Shown in pieces: positions 53,365 to 61,874 of a stretch of 64,000 nt of DNA. The stretch lies in assembly GCA_934718085.1 (NCBI GenBank), contig CAKUZL010000004.1, positions 1-64,000 on the forward strand, read 5' to 3'. The translations under genes and the position numbers were made by a program. Below the pieces are notes generated by a model that worked only from the letters and a program-made list of their open reading frames with translations, did not search any database and had not been told where the DNA came from. Position 1 is the first letter of the stretch. The number at the start of each line of letters is the position of its first letter. This stretch comes from an uncultured Candidatus Melainabacteria bacterium. Lineage in GTDB: Bacteria > Cyanobacteriota > Vampirovibrionia > Gastranaerophilales > Gastranaerophilaceae.

Positions 53365-54411
53365 TTAACGTTCGATTTTTTCGATACGATAATCCGGGAA
53401 GTTTTGACTCCGAGCTTTTATTTCGGGGAACGACAACAACCCTTCGTGTGCATCGAACGCACTTACAACGGATGACGAGTTTATCGAAGCGTAAACAAGC
53501 GACGTTTCCATATCCCCCGTTCTGTCAAACGACGCAACAAACGTCGAAGCGAACGCATCTCCCGCGCCCAAAGTACTGACGACTTTTGCGGGAAATTCGG
53601 GACATTTGTAAAAATACTTATCGTCAAGAGCATAAGCACCGTTTTTTCCGTCCGTGATGATGACGATTTTTGCGCGGGTCGACTTCAAAACCGAAAGCAT
53701 TTCTTTCATGTCGGGGTGAATAAATTCGCCCGAGAATTTATGTTCCGAAGAATCGGGGCGAACCTGAATTCCCGTCAGCATGCTCGCCTCCTCGGAATTC
53801 AAAATGACAACTTCTGCTGTTTTTAAAATTTTACTCAGATATTTTTTACCTTTTTTAATACTGCTCGTACCGACGTTAATTGCGGTATTTACACCGTTGT
53901 TTTCGGCAAATTCGGCAATTTTATCGAGAACCTCGGTACTGTTGCCGTTGAGCGGAGCAATGTAAAGCCAACGGGAATTTTTAAGTGCTTCGAAATCGAT
54001 ATCGTCGATTTTAATGTTTGAATTGGGTCCTCTGTGTGCGAGGACGGTTCTGTCGCCTTTAAAGCTTATTAAAACCACCGAAAACCCTGTATTTTCACCT
54101 GTTTGTTCGACCATATCGTCCGTATGTACGCCGAATTGTTCCAAAGTTCGTTTAATTCTGTTTTTTGCATCGTCGTCGCCGGTTTTGACAATCGCGGATA
54201 CATTCATGCCGAGTTTAGCGAAGTTACATGCGGTATTCACGGCACCTCCGCCGAGGGACATTTTAAAATCGGATATTTCGGTTTTTGCTCCGTACGGGTA
54301 AGACATAAAACTTTGCATACCGTTTACGGACTCTATCGACGCGATGTTTGCACCGTCCGTTTGAATAAAGACATCCGTTGTCGCACTGCCTATGGTAATT
54401 ACGTCATACAT
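53365..54411 (-). CDS. PfkB-family sugar or nucleoside kinase
   Basis: 348 residues of the ribokinase/PfkB superfamily. The N-terminal region has GSATTDVFIQTDG and SLGGGAVNTACNFAKLG. RGPNSNI and NVGTSS follow, and the C-terminal signature is STLGAGDAFASTFVA with the catalytic Asp. A Ser/Lys-rich insert occurs at about 210-235 (RPDSSEHKFSGEFIHPDM). Substrate (ribose, adenosine, fructose or similar) cannot be decided. Eighteen bases after the stop of the Xer gene, same strand. Confidence 0.9.
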   Translation of the reverse strand: MYDVITIGSATTDVFIQTDGANIASIESVNGMQSFMSYPYGAKTEISDFKMSLGGGAVNTACNFAKLGMNVSAIVKTGDDDAKNRIKRTLEQFGVHTDDMVEQTGENTGFSVVLISFKGDRTVLAHRGPNSNIKIDDIDFEALKNSRWLYIAPLNGNSTEVLDKIAEFAENNGVNTAINVGTSSIKKGKKYLSKILKTAEVVILNSEEASMLTGIQVRPDSSEHKFSGEFIHPDMKEMLSVLKSTRAKIVIITDGKNGAYALDDKYFYKCPEFPAKVVSTLGAGDAFASTFVASFDRTGDMETSLVYASINSSSVVSAFDAHEGLLSFPEIKARSQNFPDYRIEKIER

Positions 54412-54429
54412 ACCGTTAATCCTCCGATG

Positions 54430-55347
54430 TTATTGTTCCGTTCCCAAATGTGCCGCGTTATAAGCCGTTTTTAAGCGTTCCGTTGTCACGTGAGTGTAAA
54501 TTTGAGTATTGCTTATTCCGGCATGCCCGAGCAATTCCTGAACACTTCTCAGATCGGCACCGTGTTCGAGCAATTTTGTGGCAAAACTGTGTCTGAAAAC
54601 GTGAGGCGTAACGTTTTTCGGGAACTGCAAAAGTTCGACCGTTTCTTTTATCGCCGCACGAATACTTTGAGGTTGAAGTCTGAACCCGGTTTTATTGATA
54701 AAAACGGGAGAAGTCGGCAAAGTATCGGGCTTTGAACCTCCGTCCGTATCGACGAGCGAACGCGCGGATTTTATGTAGTCGAGAAGAAAGTTTTTCGCAC
54801 GCTCGGAAACCAGCACTATACGTTCTTTTGCACCTTTACCGAAAACTTTTATCTCGTTTTCCTCAAGGTTTAAATCAGAAAAATTAAGCCCGCTTAATTC
54901 GGAAACCCGCATGCCTGTTGCATACAAAAGCTCGAGGATGACTTTGTTTCGGAACCTTGCGGGAGTATCGGATTTTATTCCGTTAAGAATTTGCATCGTT
55001 TCGTCTTCCGTTAAAAATTTGGGCAAACGCTTTTCTTTTTTGGGGGAATGAATTCCCGTCAAAGGATTTACGTCGACGAGGTTTTCCCGATACAAATATT
55101 TATAAAAAAGCCGCAAGGAAGCGATTTTACGGGCACTTGTCGTTTTCGCAAAATTAAACTTACCTATAAAAACAAGATAGCGTTTTACGTCTTCACGGGT
55201 AACTTCGGTGCAGTCTTTGTCTTCGAGAGTTATCAAAAAGTCCGTAACGTCCGAAGAATACGCGCGCACCGTGTGCGGTGAAAAATTCTTCTCCACCTCG
55301 AGATATAATTTAAAATCTTCAAGACAACGTTTTGAAAAATCCTTCAT
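54430..55347 (-). CDS. Tyrosine recombinase, XerC/XerD type (second copy)
   Basis: 305 residues. N-terminal core-binding domain (YLEVEKNFSPHTVRAYSSDV), then the catalytic domain with Arg147 (GMRVSELSGL), Lys171 (GKGAKER), His249 and Arg252 (PHVFRHSFA), His275 (GHAG) and Tyr284 (YTHV) all present. Together with the enzyme at 784-1650 this window may hold both partners of the Xer system; which is XerC and which XerD needs a tree. Upstream of the PfkB kinase, downstream of the TSCPD gene. Confidence 0.93.
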   Translation of the reverse strand: MKDFSKRCLEDFKLYLEVEKNFSPHTVRAYSSDVTDFLITLEDKDCTEVTREDVKRYLVFIGKFNFAKTTSARKIASLRLFYKYLYRENLVDVNPLTGIHSPKKEKRLPKFLTEDETMQILNGIKSDTPARFRNKVILELLYATGMRVSELSGLNFSDLNLEENEIKVFGKGAKERIVLVSERAKNFLLDYIKSARSLVDTDGGSKPDTLPTSPVFINKTGFRLQPQSIRAAIKETVELLQFPKNVTPHVFRHSFATKLLEHGADLRSVQELLGHAGISNTQIYTHVTTERLKTAYNAAHLGTEQ

Positions 55348-55368
55348 GCTTCAGCCTTTTAAACGCGT

Positions 55369-55659
55369 TTATACGGCGGTGAATTTACCGAGTTTGTATT
55401 CCGAAAGACATTTTGCAAGCTGATCCGGGCAACTTGTGTCTTTTGCGCCGCATTTGATACCTTCCAGACGAGCAATCAAATCGTCGATATTCATGCCTTT
55501 TGCAAGATGAGAAATCCCCTGCAAATTGCCGGGACAACCTCCGACAAAACCCAAATCTTCGACAACTCCGTCTTTGACTTTAACAAAAATCATTTTCGAG
55601 CAGGTTCCCGAAGTCGCATACTTAATGACATCAAATTGACCGTCTTTTGAAACTTCCAT
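55369..55659 (-). CDS. TSCPD domain protein
   Basis: 96 residues. ATSGTCSKMIFVKVKDGVVEDLGFVGGCPGNLQGISHLAKG and DTSCPDQLAKCL match the stand-alone TSCPD family (TIGR03905 type, recalled), related to the C-terminal zinc-like domain of some ribonucleotide reductases. Five Cys or more suggest metal binding. Function unknown. Next to xer and pfkB genes. Confidence 0.87.
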   Translation of the reverse strand: MEVSKDGQFDVIKYATSGTCSKMIFVKVKDGVVEDLGFVGGCPGNLQGISHLAKGMNIDDLIARLEGIKCGAKDTSCPDQLAKCLSEYKLGKFTAV

Positions 55660-55768
55660 TATTCAGCCTCCGTTTTACGAAGATATGGTAACACATTTGT
55701 AAATTTTTATCAAAAATTTTAACATTTTCTTAAAAGATAGTATCATGCTGTCACAGAGACAAAAAATA

Positions 55769-56641
55769 ATGAAGAAACTTTTTATAATATATATTTTATT
55801 TGTTCTTTTTTCGGGAGGCACACGTGCGCTCTGCGAGCAGGTCGACGATTCCGTCGACGAGGCAATAAAATCAAAATTTAACGTTTCGGCGGAAGGCTTG
55901 CCCGCACTGCCGAAAACATCTCCTTCGGGATTTTCGGAGCAAAGCGATTTAGAAAACATTAAAATTCCTGCGCCCGCAAAAACAGTGCAAACACCCGCGG
56001 ATACTTCAAAAATACCTTCCGTCGGAGAGATGAAAAAAACTCCGCTTCCGAATTTCAGCGCGCAAACGTCAAAGTTGAAAAGAGGTCAAAAGCTCAACGT
56101 AAAGCTTTTAACGCCTGTTTCCGACAGAACCCGCGAAGGAGCGAAAGTAAAAATGGTTTTGACCGCGCCCGTTATAACTCAAAAATTTATGCTTAACCCG
56201 GGAACGATTATTTACGGAACGGTAGTCAACTCGCATGCACCGCAAATTTTGGGCAACGGAGGGCTTGTCGCGATAAAAACAGACTACATCGTTTACAATT
56301 CAAAAACGTCTTATCTCGACGGAAAAATCATTCAAAAAAATCACAGACACGTATTTTTCAACAATATAAAAGGCGATAACGGATACATTGACGGAGTGAA
56401 AAAAATCTCCTCGCCGGGGATAAAATTCATGAAAAAAACAAACCGCGTTTCAAAAAAACTTTGGAACGGACCGGGCGCGATTTTAACCCCGATAACTTAC
56501 GTTGCGGGAGGAACGTTCCTTGTTCTGAATTGCGTCGTTGCGCCCTTCGGCGCGATATTTTCGAAAGGTAAATCCGTATACCTTCCGAAAGACACGACTT
56601 TTGTCGTAAAATCAGGTACAGAAGCTTATATAGAGTATTAA
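55769..56641 (+). CDS. Exported protein with VirB10/TrbI-like C-terminal region
   Basis: 290 residues. The ATG at 55769 begins a signal peptide (MKKLFIIYILFVLFSGGTRA); the upstream ATG at 55745 would add eight residues before it. A disordered Pro/Lys/Thr linker is followed by a beta-rich domain: LKRGQKLNVKLLTPVSD, KVKMVLTAPVITQKFMLNPGTIIYGTVVNSHAPQILGNGG, then LSSPGIKFMKK and a Gly/Ala helix. The L..G..i...L......G....v...V......lp.Gt...G pattern recalls TrbI/VirB10 beta barrels, but this is weak. Located two bases upstream of slt. Confidence 0.82.
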   Translation: MKKLFIIYILFVLFSGGTRALCEQVDDSVDEAIKSKFNVSAEGLPALPKTSPSGFSEQSDLENIKIPAPAKTVQTPADTSKIPSVGEMKKTPLPNFSAQTSKLKRGQKLNVKLLTPVSDRTREGAKVKMVLTAPVITQKFMLNPGTIIYGTVVNSHAPQILGNGGLVAIKTDYIVYNSKTSYLDGKIIQKNHRHVFFNNIKGDNGYIDGVKKISSPGIKFMKKTNRVSKKLWNGPGAILTPITYVAGGTFLVLNCVVAPFGAIFSKGKSVYLPKDTTFVVKSGTEAYIEY

Positions 56642-56642
56642 A

Positions 56643-58595
56643 ATGTTTATGAAAAAAAGTTTGATAGTAGGGATATTACTGGTATTAACGGGATTTGCCG
56701 GAATTTTCATGCTCGGAAATTCTTCGGGCAAAAGCGAAAAACAATACGCACTTGCGGAAAAGCTTTACGTCGAAAAGAACTACCCCGAGGCTTACGCCGC
56801 GTTTTTGAAAATTAACGTGTTTTCGCCGTGTTACAAACCGGCACTGTTTAAACAGGCGGTAACCGCGGAAAAAACGGAAGATTGGAAAACCGCAAAAATA
56901 AAATACGACAGAATTTTACGATTTTTCCCCGAAAGCATTTTTGAAAGCAGAGCTTTATATTCGACCGCAAAATGCCGATACATGCTCGGTGAGTATTCGG
57001 GCGCGAAAAAAAGATTTTTGAAAATCGCCGAAAAATCGGACGTTGAAGATTACAAAATCGCCGCCGACTACTTCCTCGGAGAAATCGCGCTGAAAGAAGA
57101 CAACCCCGAAAAAGCCGCCGAACACTTCGAAAAATACATTTCAAAAGCCCCTGACGGCAGATATTCCTTAAAATGCGCATATTACCTGAAAGACCTGAAT
57201 GTCGACCAAAACGTCAAACTTAAAGCCGGGAACGTGTTTTTCGCCAACGGAAAATTCGCGGAAGCCCGTTCGATTTTCGTAAAACTTCCCGAAAAAAGCG
57301 TCTGTGCAAGACTTGCCGTCTGCGAATTCAAAATGAACAAAGTTCTCGAATTCAACGGACTTATGAAAAAAATTTACTCGGAATACTTGAGTTCATTGAC
57401 GAAAGAAGATTTCAAACTCATAACTGATTTTTATTTGTCGTTGCCCGGCGCAAAAATCGAAACCCTCGATAAAATGCTCGATAATAAAAAATATAGCGGA
57501 AAAGATTATTTTCTTTACAAAAAAGCCACTTTGTCGGACGAACAAAACGCGATAAAAACGTACAAAATCCTTGCTTCGGCGTTTACATCAAGCGATTACA
57601 CAAAAATCGCACTCAAAAAAATTCTTTTGTCCGACCTGAAAAAGAACGACTATGCGGCAGTTGCAATTACCGCGCAAAGATACCTCAATACATTCAAAGA
57701 CGACGAAAACGAGGCGTTTTTCCTTTATATGGCGGGCGATTCGCTTTCAAAGACTTCAAAACCCGGAGAAGCCGCAAAATATTTTAAAACTCTGACGAAA
57801 AAATATCCCGACGATTACTACGCTTTCAGAGCGGAACGATACGGACTTCCGATAAGAGAATCCTGGGCGTTCGGGCATGAAAAAATCGTCGAAAATCCTC
57901 AAATCTCGGCGCCGATAAACGTCTTTCAACCCAAACACAGAAAGACCGTCGAATATATCGTTTCAATCGAGGACTACACGATTTGGGACGAAATTCCGAA
58001 TATCGATACGCTCTTCGGTGCGTGGGTCGAATACAAAAAAGGACACCCCGCAACTTCGATTTACCTTGCCGAAAAATATCTGAAAGAAAACCGCGACGAA
58101 TACAAAGACATCGCGAAAAAGCTTGCGTACCCGATATATTATTCCGACGAAATAAACGCAAAATGCACGGCGTTGAACCTGGATTGCTACCTGATGCTGT
58201 CGCTGATAAGAGAAGAAAGTCACTTTATCCCGAACTCGAGAAGTTCTTCGGGCGCAAGGGGGCTTATGCAGCTTATGCCTCCTACGGCGGCGTACATTTC
58301 GGCAAAAAGAGGAGTAAAATACTCCGAGAACATGCTCTCGAACCCCGAATACTCCATAGACACGGGAACAGAGTACTTTAAATACCTGATGAAAGAACTT
58401 TGGCAATTTCCGATGTACGCGACGGGAGCATATAACGGAGGTCCGAATGCCCTGAAAAGTTGGCTTGCCGACTCCGAAAATTTGACTTCCGACGATTTTG
58501 TCGAAAAAATTCCGTACGAAGAATCGGCAAATTACATCAAAAAAGTCTATAAAAGCCGTTATAATTACGAAAAAATTTACGGTTCGGGAAGATAA
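56643..58595 (+). CDS. slt: Soluble lytic murein transglycosylase
   Basis: 650 residues. An N-terminal hydrophobic signal or anchor (LIVGILLVLTGFAGIFMLG) is followed by about 470 residues of TPR/Slt superhelix (YAAFLKINVFSPCYKPALFKQAV and similar). The C-terminal lysozyme-like SLT domain has catalytic Glu near residue 524 in LIREESHF, the RGLMQLMPPTA loop and AYNGGPNAL. It cleaves peptidoglycan glycan strands, forming 1,6-anhydro products. Alternative ATG at 56649. Confidence 0.94.
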   Translation: MFMKKSLIVGILLVLTGFAGIFMLGNSSGKSEKQYALAEKLYVEKNYPEAYAAFLKINVFSPCYKPALFKQAVTAEKTEDWKTAKIKYDRILRFFPESIFESRALYSTAKCRYMLGEYSGAKKRFLKIAEKSDVEDYKIAADYFLGEIALKEDNPEKAAEHFEKYISKAPDGRYSLKCAYYLKDLNVDQNVKLKAGNVFFANGKFAEARSIFVKLPEKSVCARLAVCEFKMNKVLEFNGLMKKIYSEYLSSLTKEDFKLITDFYLSLPGAKIETLDKMLDNKKYSGKDYFLYKKATLSDEQNAIKTYKILASAFTSSDYTKIALKKILLSDLKKNDYAAVAITAQRYLNTFKDDENEAFFLYMAGDSLSKTSKPGEAAKYFKTLTKKYPDDYYAFRAERYGLPIRESWAFGHEKIVENPQISAPINVFQPKHRKTVEYIVSIEDYTIWDEIPNIDTLFGAWVEYKKGHPATSIYLAEKYLKENRDEYKDIAKKLAYPIYYSDEINAKCTALNLDCYLMLSLIREESHFIPNSRSSSGARGLMQLMPPTAAYISAKRGVKYSENMLSNPEYSIDTGTEYFKYLMKELWQFPMYATGAYNGGPNALKSWLADSENLTSDDFVEKIPYEESANYIKKVYKSRYNYEKIYGSGR

Positions 58596-58670
58596 ATTAT
58601 TCAAAATGTTACAAAAATGCCCGAAAAGTATTTTTCGTGTATAATTAATCCGAAGCGGAGAGATTGTGTG

Positions 58671-59396
58671 ATGAAAATCGAAACAAAAAATCTTGTAAAA
58701 ATATACGGAGACAGAACCGTCGTGAACGATATTTCGTTTAGCGTAAACAAGTCCGAAGTCGTCGGGCTTCTCGGGCCTAACGGTGCGGGGAAAACAACAA
58801 CATTCTATATGACGGTGGGGCTCGTTAAAGCCGACGGAGGAAGGGTTTTACTCGACGGACAAGACATCACCGACATGACTATGGACAAGCGCGCAAAACT
58901 CGGTATCGGATACTTACCGCAGGAAGCTTCGATTTTCAGAAAGTTGTCCGTAGAAGACAATATTCGCCTTGTTTTGGAGCTTAACGACAAACTCGACAAA
59001 GACATGAAAGAACAAACCCTCGAAAATTTGATGGACGAGTTCGGTATAAAAAAGCTTCGTCGCGAAGCCGCGATTTCACTGTCAGGAGGAGAAAGAAGAC
59101 GGGTCGAACTTGCACGGGCATTGGCTGCAAGCCCGGAATTCATTCTGCTTGACGAACCTTTTACCGGTATCGACCCGATTGCAATCGGCGAAATTAAAGA
59201 AAATATAAGACGTTTATCCGAAGAAAAAGGCTTGGGCGTTCTGATAACGGATCACAACCCGAAAGCGACTTTGTCCATTACGGACAGAGCTTACGTCATT
59301 TTCGACGGAAAAATCAAAATCGAGGGAAAAAGCGAAGAAGTCGCTCTCAACCCCGTCGCCAAAGAATTTTATTTAGGAAAGGACTTCACCCTTTGA
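58671..59396 (+). CDS. lptB: LPS export ABC transporter ATP-binding protein LptB
   Basis: 241 residues from the ATG at 58671; the extra upstream codons from 58617 are noncanonical. GPNGAGKTTTF (Walker A), LSGGERRRVELARAL (signature), FILLDEPFTGIDP (Walker B) and ITDHN (H-loop) are present. IGYLPQEASIFRKLSVEDNI identifies the LptB subfamily. It powers the LptF/LptG permease. The stop overlaps the TTG start of the next gene (lptG-like), so the two are coupled. Confidence 0.95.
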   Translation: MKIETKNLVKIYGDRTVVNDISFSVNKSEVVGLLGPNGAGKTTTFYMTVGLVKADGGRVLLDGQDITDMTMDKRAKLGIGYLPQEASIFRKLSVEDNIRLVLELNDKLDKDMKEQTLENLMDEFGIKKLRREAAISLSGGERRRVELARALAASPEFILLDEPFTGIDPIAIGEIKENIRRLSEEKGLGVLITDHNPKATLSITDRAYVIFDGKIKIEGKSEEVALNPVAKEFYLGKDFTL

Positions 59397-60502
59397 AAAA
59401 CTTAAAAATCCTCGATAAATATATACTTTCGCAGGTCGTAGGGGTAACAATCGTTTGCATTCTGCTGTTTTCGATAATCTGGATTGCTCCCGAAATTCTG
59501 CTCAGAACCGTTCAACGGGTACTGAACGGCACGTATACGTTGGAAATGGGTATCTCCGCAATACTTTGCGAAATTCCGAAAATTCTCGCCAACGCGCTTC
59601 CCATCGGAGTGTTTTTGGGTACGCTGTTTACGTTCGATAAACTCAGCAAAGACTCCGAAATCTATATTTTCAGAGCAACCGGCGTTTCGTTCTCGAGAAT
59701 GATTGCGGCATGCCTTGTTTTCGGTGCGATTGTCGGAGGGCTGACGTTCTTCGTAAAAGACCGTGTTATTCCTTACGCCTCGATGAAATACGACATCGTA
59801 AAACGAGCAAACCCCGTGGTACACTTCGTTTTCCCGGTTACAAACGAAGACGGCTCAATGAACAGAGTAATAATTGTTCCGGAATACAGAAACCACAACG
59901 TTAAAGACGTTGTCGTGCTCAATTTCGCGTCAAAATCCGACGGACAGGGACAAAGTATTCTGAACGACGTATACATGGGCGATTTTGTGAGGTTTAACGA
60001 CAACCGATGGATTATTAACGACGCTGTCAGGTATAAAATTGCATCCGACGGAATTTATACCCGTACGGGAACCTATAAAAATCTCGAAATTTTAAACGGA
60101 ATAAAAGCCGCTCACGCGTACGAGCTTATGAAAGCTTCAACAATGCGCGAACGAGATATGACAAACAAAACTTTGAAAAACGTCATACGACTCATGAAAG
60201 AAGAAGGCATGGACGACGAATACCGGTTTATGACAAACAAGTATTTGCAACGGTTTTCGGGAGCACTGATGTCGATGCTGTTCGTAGTTCTCGGTGCGCT
60301 GCTAGGATTTTCCAAACCTCGCGAACAACGATTGATAGGGTTTACCGGTGCAATTTTGACAATATTTTTGTATTACATAACAATGCCGTTTTTGGATTTA
60401 CTTTCCGAAAAAGGATTTTTGCCTCCGTTGTTGTCGGCGTTTTTGCCCGCCATAGCGGTAATTACGGCAATATACTTTATAAAACGGCATAAGGGGTTAT
60501 AA
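59393..60502 (+). CDS. lptG: LptF/LptG family LPS export permease (second)
   Basis: 369 residues beginning at TTG 59393, with GGAAAGGAC eight bases upstream and the lptB stop overlapping (TTGA). Hydrophobic helices: VVGVTIVCILLFSIIWIAPEILL, ILANALPIGVFLGTLFTFDKL, MIAACLVFGAIVGGLTFFV, then the jellyroll region and GALMSMLFVVLGALLGFSKPREQ, AILTIFLYYITMPFL, LLSAFLPAIAVITAIYFI at the C-terminus. Pairs with the protein at 10515-11642. The symbol is by gene position next to lptB; F/G identity is not proven. Confidence 0.9.
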   Translation: MKNLKILDKYILSQVVGVTIVCILLFSIIWIAPEILLRTVQRVLNGTYTLEMGISAILCEIPKILANALPIGVFLGTLFTFDKLSKDSEIYIFRATGVSFSRMIAACLVFGAIVGGLTFFVKDRVIPYASMKYDIVKRANPVVHFVFPVTNEDGSMNRVIIVPEYRNHNVKDVVVLNFASKSDGQGQSILNDVYMGDFVRFNDNRWIINDAVRYKIASDGIYTRTGTYKNLEILNGIKAAHAYELMKASTMRERDMTNKTLKNVIRLMKEEGMDDEYRFMTNKYLQRFSGALMSMLFVVLGALLGFSKPREQRLIGFTGAILTIFLYYITMPFLDLLSEKGFLPPLLSAFLPAIAVITAIYFIKRHKGL

Positions 60503-60504
60503 TT

Positions 60505-61449
60505 ATGAAAAAACTTTTAACGATTACAACCGTGATTTTTGCGGCGTTTATGATGCAAAGCGCAAATGCGGGAGGAATTGGAGTCAAGGTCTTCGATATT
60601 CCGGTCGAAAAAAGTCCGCTCGAAAGATTTTTGCACTACGGAGCGGCTCCGATACCGGAATTCGGAAAAGAAGAACAGGTTTCGCACAAAACGGCAGTCA
60701 AAAAAGACATCGAAGTCGAAAAAGTCGACGGAATTTATTTCATTAAGCTCGACACGAAACTTTTAAAAGGGAAAATCAAACCGCACTATCTTGTGCACCT
60801 CGATACGGCGGAGCAGGTAATAAAAGATACAAAAGCAAGATTTGTCGTAAATGCAGGATTTTTCGATCCTAAAAACGAACAAACCACGTCCTATCTGACT
60901 TTGGACGGAAAACAAATTCTCGACCCGCACAACAACGCGAGCTTGATGAACAACAAACATTTGGAACCGTATCTGAATCTGATTTTCAACAGAAGCGAAT
61001 TTCGAATTTTGCAGTCCGAAACCGACAAAGACGACTATATATACGACATTGCGCCTCACAACGCACCCGTCAAAAAAGGATACAAAATTTTGCACTCCGT
61101 TCAGGGCGGACCGGCGTTGGCGCCGCTTTTGCAGCTTGAAGAAGAATTTTTCGTACTGACGGAAAACGGCAAAATTATAAGCAGAACGGCATCATCACTT
61201 TCAAAATACCCGAGAACGCTGATAGGAATAAAAGACAACAACGTATACATAGTAATCGCGCCCGTCGGAGCACCCGTCACGTTGCCCGAGGCTTCGGACA
61301 TAATGAAGAAAGCCGGCTTCGAAAAAGCAATGGCTTTCGACGGCGGAGGCTCTGTTTCGGTGGAACTTCCGGAGGCAAACCTGCACATAATTTCGGACAC
61401 CGACAAAACGGCAAGAAAACTCAAATCGTTTTTGCTTGTTACCGATTAA
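60505..61449 (+). CDS. Phosphodiester glycosidase family (NAGPA-like) exported protein
   Basis: 314 residues with a signal peptide (MKKLLTITTVIFAAFMMQSANAGG). The NAGPA domain has VVNAGFFDPKNEQTT, HSVQGGPALAP, YPRTLIGIKDNNVYIV, and AMAFDGGGSVSVEL. Human NAGPA removes GlcNAc from phosphodiester; bacterial members are periplasmic or secreted and their substrates are mostly unknown. Two bases after lptG, so in the same operon as lptB-lptG, suggesting an envelope role. Confidence 0.9.
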   Translation: MKKLLTITTVIFAAFMMQSANAGGIGVKVFDIPVEKSPLERFLHYGAAPIPEFGKEEQVSHKTAVKKDIEVEKVDGIYFIKLDTKLLKGKIKPHYLVHLDTAEQVIKDTKARFVVNAGFFDPKNEQTTSYLTLDGKQILDPHNNASLMNNKHLEPYLNLIFNRSEFRILQSETDKDDYIYDIAPHNAPVKKGYKILHSVQGGPALAPLLQLEEEFFVLTENGKIISRTASSLSKYPRTLIGIKDNNVYIVIAPVGAPVTLPEASDIMKKAGFEKAMAFDGGGSVSVELPEANLHIISDTDKTARKLKSFLLVTD

Positions 61450-61512
61450 TATAACAATTCAAGCAAAAACGAGCCCGACTCGGACGACAAACATATACAA
61501 AACATATCACAA

Positions 61513-61536
61513 AAAGCTCCTCAAAAGGGAGCTTTT
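61513..61536. terminator. Bidirectional terminator
   Basis: AAAGCTCC / GGGAGCTTT arms with a T tract on each strand. It ends the lptB-lptG operon on the plus strand and the 65-residue gene on the minus strand, whose stop codon lies inside the hairpin. Confidence 0.83.
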
Positions 61537-61732
61537 ACTCTTCTTCCGAATTTTCGATTTGTTCCAAAAACGCTTTAAACCCCGGATCTTCACTCTCGTA
61601 AGAAATTCTTTTCGAGCCGAATAAATAATCTTTCAAAGAAAATCCGCCGATGTTTTTAAACGCGTTGTCGTAAGAACAGGTGTTTTTGCATGCGTTTTTA
61701 CCGAAAATTCCGAAATCCGCATTTTCCGCCAT
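61535..61732 (-). CDS. Small acidic hypothetical protein
   Basis: 65 residues (MAENADFGIFGKNACKNTCSYDNAFKNIGG onward, ending FLEQIENSEEE). Two cysteines occur in CKNTC. No signal peptide or membrane segment. A strong GAGGAGGA site lies eight bases before the ATG, and a two-box promoter identical in layout to those of larger proteins lies 26 bases upstream, so despite its size it is likely real and strongly translated. A terminator follows the stop. Function unknown. Confidence 0.8.
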   Translation of the reverse strand: MAENADFGIFGKNACKNTCSYDNAFKNIGGFSLKDYLFGSKRISYESEDPGFKAFLEQIENSEEE

Positions 61733-61757
61733 AAAAAATCCTCCTCGTATATCTTAT

Positions 61758-61789
61758 TTATATAAAGTAAAAAGCTTCCCGAAAATTGC
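61758..61789 (-). promoter_or_regulatory. Two-box promoter of the 61732 gene
   Basis: Minus strand: GCAATTTTCG, 14 bases, TTATATAAATAAGAT. Same spacing as the elements at 9218, 10360, 25780 and 39336. Confidence 0.68.
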
Positions 61790-61874
61790 CGGTAAAAATA
61801 AAAATTTTTACAAAACGAAATATATCCGAATAAAAATATTCGAGTTAAAATAAAAGCATAAAGAGGAAGCTGAT

